A DNA stretch of 64,000 nt. It comes from Solea solea. Lineage: Eukaryota > Chordata > Actinopteri > Pleuronectiformes > Soleidae. Positions 23,901-35,900 of the stretch are shown in pieces; within the stretch, counting starts at the first letter, position 1; the number at the start of each line of letters is the position of its first letter. The notes beneath the pieces were generated by a model, which was not told the DNA's origin, did not search any database, and saw only the letters and a list, made by a program, of their open reading frames with translations. A program made the translations under genes and the position numbers. Location of the stretch: assembly GCF_958295425.1 (NCBI RefSeq), contig NC_081138.1:26813512-26877511 (forward strand), in the 5' to 3' direction.

Positions 23901-26900
23901 GTTCCTTTCTTTTTCTTTTTTTTTTCTTCACGTCATGTCGGGTACGCAGTGCACATGCAACTCACTCAGTTCTTTTATGTCTTTTAAGTAGTTTTCTTTG
24001 CCTTTTAGTTGAAATGTCAGTGTGTTCACACTGTTATGACAACACTGTTACCTAGAGATTACATTTATTTACATTTTTTTGCAAAAACAAATGCACTCTG
24101 AAGAATGATGTTACATTTTCTGTTAAGATTATAAAAATCTAGGCTGAATGCAAGTGTGTTAAAACTATTGTTACAAACCTGTTTCCTTCAATTTACACAT
24201 GTATATACAACTAATTTGCAAAAGCAAAAGCACTTTTAAGGATGATATTATGTTCCCTATTTGTGTAATGAGGAAGACTACAGTATTATTTATTGTTGTT
24301 AGTTTAAAGTGTGTCATGTATTTACTGTATTGTAACAGTAGCTAATTTTCCTGTGATCCACATGACACCATCACAGCTCTAAAATATTTTAGTGATCATT
24401 TATATCATGTCTGAAAGAACCAAACACACATCATAAAGAAAAAATGAACAGTTTGTTGTATGTTTGTGTCTTGTTAGCCTTTCTGAATAAATACATTTTA
24501 AAAGTCAACTCACTAGCAGGTTAAGGTCTTGTTTAACAAACTGACCTGCAGTGATATTAAGTCAACAACGCGATTGTAAACATTGAATAGTCTGTTTGTT
24601 CAAAGCTCCTCTCAAATAGTTAATATAGACACATTACTGACGTGCTTAAGGCACATATTTGTTGATTTACTAATTGATTGATTGAGTTATCTGTATTATT
24701 TTGGTATTTGTTTACTGGATTTAGCGGGATCAGTGAATGAACTCGCTTCCTCAGATGTTCAGGAATGCCAGATGGAGCGTTGTGCCGCTCTTTGTGAGAA
24801 TGTGTACGTTGAAATGCAGCTGGACACAAACGTGTTTACAGACTCACAGATGCAGAAGCATGTTTCAGACATTTACACCTTGACGCTTCAAACTGTAGTA
24901 GCAGACCTCCGCCATGTGTTACACATCAGTAGAGATAATAATTATTAAGTTAAGTTTGACTTTTTTTGTTAACTTTCCCTCTCCTCAGTGTCGTCACTTC
25001 CTTTTTTGTTGTTGTTGTTTTGTTGCAGCTTGTTTTTGCTGGATGATGTCGGTATTCTTCATGATCCGGAATGAAAGAATGTCCACATTTTAGTCCATAT
25101 TGTTAGTGGTTGTCAGTGTCGGTCGTTTGCTGCTTTTTTCTGCTTATTGTCCTCATTTGCTTTGTCTTTCTAGCTCTTATTTGCTCCCTCGCTCTTTCAG
25201 TCCATGTTGTCAGGCCATCACAATTTAAAATAAGGTTTAAATTACAGGACTGGCTGTGGCTTTCCGTTGTTCCCTCAGAGTTTTTGCCAGCTCGCAATTT
25301 GGCTTTTAATGGAATGCTGCCATGCTGCTGAGCCTAAAGATTCTTTGCAGATGTCGACAGGCTCCGACTCTGTGAAGTGTAGGAAACTGTCGCCGGTGCT
25401 GTGAGCTCAGTCGGAGCACAGCGCTGGATTAAGACTAAAGTTTATTTGAGGAGAGGAGTTTTCAAGAGATGTAGCTGTCTGTTAGCGAGGGCAATCAAGT
25501 CACTACTTGTGTGAAGATAGATAGAGTTGTATACACGCACTAGTTTCCAATTCATTTACTGAATGAAGTGTGTCTGCCTCCCCTCCACTTTCAGCTTGTT
25601 AGTATTTGGCAGTTTCAGGTTAACATGCCAATTGAAAGCATATCAAACGCCATCGACATTATGTATTATGTACAGTATTCTTCTTTGTATTAGATTCTTC
25701 CCTTATTTCTTCCCAGTGAACTCAGGCCAGCTCTGGTCCAATAAAATATTAAATATAAGGAAAATGCCGCTCCATACCAATGAGTAATGTTCCCCAATAA
25801 TGGGACAGCTTACATTTAGTGGTCTTACATTCCACCGCCACGGAATCCGCTTGCGTTTCAGTCTATTTCGGATCCACCACAATAAAATAAACCTCTACCA
25901 TGGTCGCTATGTTTGTTGATGTCTGTAACATGGTTCTCTGCACTGCCCTCTAGAGGAAGTATTGCATAAATGTCCATACCTATGCAAAAGACGCACAGTA
26001 GGATAGTGATGGAGATAACATGTGTGACGGATGGACGTCAAATGGGCCTTTAGTTTGGCTCTGAGAAATTTGATTCAGTAATTGTTCGTGTATTTTAAAG
26101 ATTATTTTAAAAGTTTTACTTGGGCTAATACTCTACTTGTAGGGTTGTGTCGTAAAAGGCAAATGAGCTGTTTTCTGATAAAGATGAAAACGCCTGCCTG
26201 CTTTTCCCAACAGGAGCTTTTTTGCAGACAAACATAGAAATAAAAAATAAATATGGTTGGATTCACATTCACATGGTCACCATATCCACTGGTGCCACTG
26301 AATGTCAGGTTGTGTTGCAAATGAAATCAGGAAGGAGATGAAAAATGTAAGAAGGCAAAATTGCATGAATGGCAATTGGTAAATAGTGCTTATACACTGC
26401 TTGTTATTGTTATGTAGAGGGATTGTGCATTGTAATGCCCTGTTCCATATCAGCATGTCTCACACTCAAATTAAGTTTCAGAAAGAATTTCATAATTTCA
26501 GCCTTTCATTGTGGAAACGAATGAATGTGTTCCGCCAGTGAAAGTGAGTAATGATGTTGTGGAGAGTGAAGGCCATATAGTCAAATCATGTGAGGGTCAA
26601 TGAGAGACTTGTCAACTTGACCCCTGACTGGCTGAAAGGGGGGGGGGAGGAAGTGTCGAGGAAAAGGGCCTGTCCAGGAATGTGTTGGGAGGGGAGTCTT
26701 GTCAGCTCTGCTTCTCTGTGTCTGCTTTTGTCTTTAACTTCACTCTGAAATTATCTTTCTTTAAGACACTTGCAAAGGGCTGTCCCAAACGGTTTTTTTT
26801 ACAGTCAATCTAATCATTATGATCATCTAATCTACTGATTCTAATCTACTTTTTGGATTATTTTCAACCATTTTGGTAGCATGTTAAACTCACCTTCCCT

Positions 26901-29900
26901 TCCAAGTGTGTTGTAGAGCCTGTAGCCTTCAGTTAGCATCAAAACTCAAAGAACAGAAGGCCATATATCATAGTTTATCTTTTTATTTAATATTAATGCT
27001 TCAAACCACAGACTCACTACCTAACATTAGGTGGAAGAGTTGTATGTGCCAAGCCTGTCCCTTTAAGGAGACAAGGTAGTTAGCTGAGGAATTCTAAGGA
27101 AATTCAGTATGCTTAACTCATTAGCTTCAGCGCGTTCGCACGTGTGCTTCAGTTCATTCCTCCATGTTTGTCACGTACAGAACAGAAAAAGGGAAGTGTA
27201 TGTTCTCCACTGTTGACAATGACATAGCAAATATGCCTGGACTGACAAGCTACAGTTCAAAGCTAGAGATTAGAGAGATAAAATAGCAGCATTTAACTTG
27301 TTTCATTGGTACATTAACAGTAAAACGTGTTAGTTTTGAAAGTTTCCGTCTGGCTTTTGATATTATTTTCTTCTTCATGAGTGAATAGCAGACACCGGAA
27401 GCTATACTGCCCCCAGCACTGCAAATCAGACATGATTACTTTACACTTTTAGAGGAAGTTCAAATTAAACTTCCCACTTATATCTGCACTTGTTATAACA
27501 AAAAAAAATCAAAAATCTAAGATGTAATAGAAACACAAAATTCAAAAGGATTTTCACCAGGACAGAGTAGGTTGTGTTCAGTACATCAATAACCACTAGA
27601 ACTGCTGCAAAGCAGACATTTTTACTGTTTAGTTTTAGAGTCATTTCAAATTTGCGCATTTTATCAAATAAAACAAAAATTTGAGATGTAATAAAAAACA
27701 CTTCTGCAGTTTCAAATAAAAATGTAGGTGGTTTTATTTATTAAAATGATAGTAATAACAATAACATGATTATATGAAAATTCCACATCAAAATTGGTTC
27801 ATATCAATGTTGTCGATGGTGTCAACTAACAGTAGAAGCCCTCGTCATTTGAGCAAAAATAAAGGACAGTTATTCTCAATGATGCCTTTGTTTGTGTGTC
27901 TGGGAGTGTGTGTGTGTGTGTAGGTACAACATGTCATTACTGTAATTATTGAAAAATGCAACCATATGTATAGATACTTCATGTATACAGTTAATGTAAA
28001 ACAACACAGGGTCGGCTGAAGAAAGGACTAATCCCCTTTTCAGAAACAGTCAAAGGATTATCTCATCGTAATCGAGCAAAGCTATTTCCAGTGCACTCTG
28101 ACGCTTTGATGTGCATGTTTTCACCACTCGCTGTCACAATTTAAGTACTGTATGAATGAGCATGATTACATCAGCCAGAGTTGGGAAGAGCACCAATCGA
28201 TCAAAGAAACCTGCGTAAACACTGTTGCTACAACAGTGAGATAGTGACTTGAGATAGACGCTCCGCCATAAATCACCTCATGCTGCAGCCGCTGTGACAC
28301 GTTAATGTCCTTTTTTAAAGTATAATTTAGTCGTCAGTCCCAACCTCATCCTGCATAGTTGGTAAAGATACATGAGTAACAGTTAAAACTGTTGCACTGG
28401 AACTTGAGTCACTGCAAGAAAGTCAAAATCGAGGCCACCAATAGTGACACGATCGGCCAACTATTTCAGTCCACCTCAACGGTAGTGTGTAACTTTTAAA
28501 TGTAAACAAATGTCTGTTAGTCACATTCACACAATTGTGAAATGAGTTCACACAATGCTGATTAAACCTACCAGCTCCACACGACTCTCTCTCTCTGTTT
28601 ATCAATATAGTGGTGTTAAATCCTGTGTTGCCCAGCAACAATCTCATGCTGCACACATGAAGGGATTTGTTTTATGGCACAACAGCAACATTGCACTCGT
28701 AAAGTGAGACGGAGTATGACAGTATGACAAGAACAATCCACGAAAAGCCAATTCTACTGCTCAAAATCCTACTTATTTAGAAGTTTGAGGCTAAAATGCT
28801 TGTCGTCTCCACCCGCCCGTGCTGCCACTGTGTACACACACACACACACACATGCTCCCTCTGCCAGGTCTGATAGTATTGCTTGACATGTTACATCGTT
28901 TTGCTTCATGAACAAAAAACATCAACAATATTCTCCAAAAGTTAACTTTTCTTAAAAAAACTTCTGCTCAGATACCTGAATCTCAGATAGGGATTATATA
29001 AAACATTTTTAAAATATGCGTCAGAATTAGTGACAATGGTGAGACTGCAGATAAAAAGGCACACGTTGGCTAGTTAGGTAAAAGAGCTGTAGAAACATGG
29101 CAGTGCAAGATGGCAGCCTCTGTAACACAAGGCCAAAAGTATGTTATAAAAGGCTTATTCTTTAACAATTGTCATTTTAAAGTGATTTTATAGCTATACA
29201 AACATACTCATGGGTAGTCTCTTCAAATTGTGCCATTAACCCGACCTTTAAAGAGCTTGTTTTTCCCCCTAGGTCTGCATTTGTGCACCACAGCAGCTTG
29301 TGGTACTGTTGCATTTACTTGGAGAAAATGTATAAATAGATTTGAACTTGATACCAAATGTACAACCTGGGATGTCAAGGTTGTTGTGCAAAGAAAAAAG
29401 AAACCAGACTGCATCAGACACAGTTATACACGTTTTAAAAACAGCTGAAGAGGAGTAAACGGATGTGTCACTTTGCAAAAGCTTAACTATTCATTCATAC
29501 ATACATCTAACATGTACTGTATGTATTTTTTTTTAATTTTTGTTGGATTAACACAATAATATGTTGTTTTTAATGTCATATAAACTCCTGAGTAATTAAT
29601 GAACCGTTAAAGAGAAATTGCCAGTGGGGAAACTTTAACACTCGCTCAGCCAGACAGTAGTTTGACGACATCACATGGTCACAATCAGCTCCCAATCATG
29701 TAACATGAACTGGTGAGTCAGCAGCAGACGTTTGCGTGTATAGGGCTGGTCATGTGTGTTTGTGTGTGTTTACATGTTTGCGAGTGAGAGCCACATTGTG
29801 TTTGATTGTAAAGGCCCATGTCTGGCGATAACGCCACGCTCTGATGGCAGAGATAGTCAAGACGCCAGCTTAAATGTGGCTTGCCGGATTGAAGTTGCCC

Positions 29901-32900
29901 TGTAATGATAGTTGTCTCAAACAACACTGGACCTACCATTTGTTGCTAGGGAGGGGTGTGTTTTTTTGTTGTTTTTTTCTTTTATTCCCCCATATTTTTT
30001 GTTTTCATTTTCTACTTTACTTTGGGAGGAAATTTGACGCCGTAGAACGAAAACAAATCATCTTCGAGGCGACGGAGACTACAGTGGTCAGTCGCTGATT
30101 TCTCTCCTCCCTGCTCGTCCCCCCTGCCTCCCCCCCTCGCTGCCTCCCCTCTATCCCCATCCTAACCACCTCTTTCAGCACAGTGGAAGAGTCTAATAAC
30201 TGGAGGGGAATCTAATCCTTGGCACTGGATGAAACGGACGACAGTCTCCCACCCTCCCTCTCTTTCTCACAGTCTCTTTCTCTCTCTTCATTTTTTCCAT
30301 GGATGCTGGTTATGCTTGGCAGGTTCTCTCTCCCCCTCTCTCTCTCTCTTTCCCTCTCTTTCTCTCCCGCTCATTTTCACTTTCCCTCGTTCACTGTTTT
30401 TCTTTTCACTCTCTTCCTCCTCTTTGTTTCACTCTGTGCAGGTTAAGCTCGGCAGGAGGAAGTTTGAAATCTATAATTTAGGAATTGTTTTCAAGCTGAG
30501 AGTTAGATGAGTCAGCAGCCTGAAGTCTTTAACATCCACCCTCGTGTGGATTCATTTTGCCCCTTCCTTTTTTTTGTTTAATTCACACAAATAGGACTCC
30601 TGTAGATGACTGAGAACACTCATACTTTCTGCACGTAGGTTTTTTATTAGAATTAATCTCACAAATGTGACTTTTGTAGTTGGCAATCTGCTCTTTGTTA
30701 GGGGATAAACTGAACTCATAATGAGGACCAGTATCCGCCCGATATAGGTCAAAAAGAAAAATACAATACGCTCCATAAACTCCATCAGGGATTTGTAAAG
30801 AGAGACCATCACCATCATGTGACAGACATCACCACAGTTGTTTTATTAACTGTTTACAGGGGCTAAATGACTGAGTTTTGGGCTGATATCAATATTGGTA
30901 TATTGCTATTATTATGTCACCAATGTGATGTATTACCTTTTAATAGTTATCCCCCTCTGTCCACTGGCTGTATCTCTTGACATGAGACTTCTTTCAGTCT
31001 TTTAATTTAATTGCACGTGTACACGCTCTTTCAAAAAACCTCATTTCTTAAACTGGGGATTCTTTGTTCCAACTGTGGTTGTTTCATGTGCTTTCAAGTC
31101 AGAATGTGTTGAAAACATTACTGTGCACAACAAAGTCATTTTGTCTTGTAGCATCAGACCCACTGGAACAAAAAAAGTGGTGCTTGTGAACAGGTTTACA
31201 GTACTTTTATAAATAAGAATAATAATAATATAGGTTTCTACATGGACAGCAACTAACCATTACAACTCACTACCATATTACAAACTAATAATCGTATATA
31301 TATATATATATATATATATAATCACGTGAAGCACAGTGTCGTTGATGACCACTGATTTTATTTAGACCAAAAAACTAGTCAAAAAAATCTGTACAGTATA
31401 TGCTGTAGATAATTATGATTTATTTACAGCAGTTTTTTTGCGACTTAGGTCGTGTTTTTGGACTCATTTGTCTGTCTCTGAGTCGTGAGCAGCACAATTC
31501 ACTAGGTTATCGTCAGATATCGGTTAAGACTGGCCTGGGTGAACCCAATCGGGTCTGCCAGTTCTTTGATTTCACTCTGCAGACACGTCTGGCAAGGACT
31601 GGCGCCGTTTTGGCCAACTTCAGAATCTCCCGCAAAAGGGAACCAATCGCAAACCCTGAAGAGGCATTAGAGGCGGGGTTAACGCAATCACAACAGCAAA
31701 GTAATGTATAGTAAACGCATCAAACTCTCACGAGAGAGCGTCAGTTTTGATATTCCTTCTTGTCATCAACGCCTTCTGACGTTACTTCCTGTGTCCCACC
31801 GACTCCTTTTCATTGGCTGTTGGCATCATGTGTTTGCAGTTGGGTCAGTTATCAGCGCACACACTACCCAGTTGCATCCAGAGAAAAAATTCCATCATGT
31901 TTGATTTACTGCGACTGAGGTTCGGGTCGGCTCTGTTACCCTCACCCACTAACAGATTCCTGTGCCAACCCGTCATGCCCACACTAGTGCCGACTGGTGC
32001 AGACTCTGCCCTGCTGTGAATCGTGGGTAAAATTGGGCAAAATATCTTGTCGTGTGTCTCCAGCTTTAGGCGACTTGATCCACGGACCTCCTCCGTTACT
32101 AACAATGTTACAAGCCATCACTCCTAGAAGACTCCACGTTTTCAGTCGCTCTACATTTGTCATCGGCGTCATTGGTCTGAATGGTTGTAGGTCGACTCAA
32201 TTGCGCACAGAGGCATTTTCATCTACGGTCACGCCTCTTGAAAGTGGGAGGTGACTACGCCCTTTCCAGGTGTGAGCCAGACTAAAGTCCAAAGTAAGGA
32301 ATTCTTAGATTTTGATGGTGATCTGGATACTGTTTGGAAAATTGAAAGCATTTGCAGAGATCTGTGCCTTTTTTTGACTCCACCTTATCTTCACACCTGA
32401 GGAAAAACAGCGGCGAGGTGCGTCAGACATTTTGGTGAGATTGGCACTAAAAGACAGTGATGTTGAAATGGAATAACAAAGACTACTTATCTAATTGGTA
32501 AACAGGCCTCTTAAATGGTGCTCGGCTTAAATGCTTGCAGGGTGCTGTAATTGCTGCCAGCCTTCACGTTCAGATGTACTCGTGCACTCGCACAGTCTCA
32601 CACACGCACGCACGGTTTCTTCCACTTCCTCCTCTTGAACATAAACATGCTGATAACCTCCAGTTTGAACCCGTCTCTACAAATTCCATTGAAGAAATCC
32701 GTTGCCCACTCGCTCCTTCCTCCTCCTCCTCTTCTTCCTCCTCCCCCCCTCACTCCCTGATCGCTCTCACACAAGCTCATTATACCTTGAGCTGGATGAT
32801 AGCCAGGCTGAGCGTGATGACACTAAGGACTGTGCCAGAAACATTTAATGTGACATGTTGTTCAACTCAGGCTGTCAAACACGGGTGGAAATCATGATGG

Positions 32901-35900
32901 AGTGTTTTTCACTTCAAAGCGTATCAGTCAGGCTGCATTGGAAAAAGAAATCAACCAGAAGACTGTGGTGCTAACACTGAATCTGAGGCTCACAACAGAA
33001 ATACTGTAAAGCAGACGACATAAATAAGTGGAAAAAAAGTCACATAACACGCAACATAGAAATGAATAGCTCCAAATATAATTTCTAAAAGAGCAAACGT
33101 GTTTTCTCAGTGCAGTGAATTCTCAATGCATCGTAAAACTTAAAAGGCAGCATTGATATCTACATCCTTCGCCGCGTCGTTCATTATGTGAGAAATTAAA
33201 GTGCACGTCGTCGGCTAAAACAAAACAAAACCCTCCCCAAAAAGTTCCAGTTTGTTTAATGTCGTCTTTGGGATTTAATCTGATCATGAGCTCATAAAGT
33301 CTCCCTGTGTTTCCCCCAGACGTGTTTGTGTTGCCTTATTACAGGGAAGAGCACAGCTTGTAAAAGTGTGTGTGTACATGTGTATGAGGGAGAGAGCGAT
33401 GGAGAGAGAGAGGGGGGGGGAGAGAGAGAGAGAGAGAGGGGGGGGGGGGAGAGAGAGAGAGAGACCCTGCTAACAGAGCAGCCTGCTCTCTTATTGAAGA
33501 GCTGTAAAAACTCCAGATCGCAGGAGTTGCCAGCCTGGAATTCACTAATGACACACGTGGGCCTCAGATGAGAAGTGCAGTTGTGTGTGTGTGTGTTATT
33601 ATCATGCTGTTTGGTTCAGAAGGCCCAATTTGTGTTTGTATGTGCACATGGGCCCCTATCTCATCATCTACTTTCTGTGTGTGTGTGAGTGAGAGAACTT
33701 GCATTGAGGTCTAAAAAAGAAAAAGCATAAAAAAACTATCTTTGTGGGGACATTTTGTCTGGGCACCACCACTTAAAGGTGCTTTCTCAGGGTTACGGTT
33801 AGAATTGGGTTTAGGTTATGGTTAAGTTTAGGGTAAGGGGCTAGGAAAATAGTAAAGGCTATAGTTAAGTTTTGTTTAGGCTGTCCAAATAATCAGCATC
33901 CTAAAAAGAAGCATTGTGCATGTGTGTGTGTGTGTATGTGTGTTATTATCATACTGTTTGGTTCAGAAGGCCCAATTTGTGTTTGTATGTGCACATGGGC
34001 CTCAATCTCATCATCTATTTTCTGTGTGTGTGGGTTAGGGTTAGGGTTAGGGTGTGCTCTAAATAATGTAAAAAAAAAAAAATATCTTTGTGGGGACATC
34101 ACAACTTTGTGCTTAGTGCTTTTTCAGGGACCTGGTTTTAGGGTTAGGGTTAGAAATGGGTTTAAGTTTGGGGTAAGGGACGAGGGAATGCATTCCTTAA
34201 AAAAAAAAACAAGTTTGTGTGTGTGTGTGTGTGTGTGTGTCTTTTGTGAAGAAAAAACTTGTAAAACATAGGAAGTGAGAACATTTTGATGAGGTATCTA
34301 GTTGATGATGAGATGATTAGGGTTAGGCTAACCAGGTTAGGGTAAGCCTTAGGGTTGGTCATTAACAGGTTATAGTAAAGGTTTGGTGTACCGCTTTGTT
34401 TAAGCTGTCCAAATAATTAGCATCCTAAGAAGAATCGCTGCGCAAAAGTGTGCGTCTGCTTGTCTCCTCCCCCTCCCCCGCCTCCTCCCATCACCCGTGC
34501 CTCCCCACGCTCTTCCCGTACAACCGACCGACCGACCGTCCCATCCAACTGTGTCTCCCTGAAATGAAAATGGCCGCTGTGCAAACACAGCACACCTAAC
34601 CCTAATCTCAGTCCTGGTTTCACCCAAAAGCAGCTTGTTAATGGAAGAAGAGCCACGGCTGTTCTGGCCCCTGGTGGATGGAGAGGGGGGTGAATATGAA
34701 AGGAATGGGGCCACAGGCACATGGGTCTTTAAATCCTCTGTGTCAATAGAGTCTCTGGAGCAAAATAATGGCATCACTCTGTGTGGGAGTTAATGTGAGC
34801 TGATAGCATGAAGGCTGGGGGGTCAAGGGTTCATGGGCTTGCGCGAGGTTGACAGAGAGCTGAATGCTTTCCACCTCCCCCCCCCCCGACCCCCAACCTC
34901 CCCCTCGTTCTACTGCCTCGTCTCTAACTCCTCTTAAACTCTGGCGCTGAAGGAGTGTGATGGAGGGAGACGGGGAGGGATGTCAGTGAAGGAAGCAGGG
35001 GTGATCGCTGTTGACAGTTTTTAGCCCCCTTTTCAAAATACACAGACTGGGCGGATGATAAATTGAAGGGGAAATAGTGTGAGTGAGGAAACACTGTTTT
35101 TGCAGATCATCGTCTCATAAGGAAAAAAACACATGAGGTCAGTGAGACGCAGTGCAGAGCTTGTGAATAATGTGATTCATAATAGTGGAGAGCGATAATC
35201 TGACGGCATATGGACATCCAGAAAGAAAGTCTTTGCAGGTGTGATAGGAAACGGTAATCTGCACCAGAACACAGGAAGAATACATAAGGCGCTGTTACAT
35301 TAAACAGTTGTAGCACGACTCCATGGTATCAACCCACATTCTTAATATCAGCTCAGCTCGTTTGTTCTGAACCTCACCAGAGCAGGTACCAAAAAAAGCA
35401 CCGTGTACCAGTTACTAATCACTAATGTAAAAGCAAAAAATAGAGTAGAGTAGAGTCGAGCCAAACCGAGCTGCGCTAGAACTGTATAATGGAAAAGTGC
35501 CAGCAGTCCTGGATATTCATTAACCTTCTTTGTCCATTAGTCTATATTACAGGGATCACAAGGTAAAAGGAGGTCAAAGGTTGCGTAAGAAATGAAAAAC
35601 TTTCACAGATTTCTAACTTCTATTTAGGCTTTTGAGGATTGCACACACAACTAGAGGTGGGTTTTAAACTTAAAACCATCGTAACTGTGTATTTACATGC
35701 TCATGGGAAGAAATCTGTGGTCCGTCAACTTAAGTGTGTTCATGGACGTATGTATGCTGCACATTCCAACACCAGCAGAAATGTTTCTTTGCCTGACTTG
35801 TTATCACGTTAAATAATATGTCCTTACTAATACAGTACAGCTGTATCTCTCTCTGTGTGCAAATAACATGCATATATCATCACAATCAATCTGTCCTCCT

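Noticed and set aside
34032..34052. Chromosome end (telomere)
   Set aside because: Only about three hexamers inside an intron, part of a dispersed repeat with CCCTAACC-like core.
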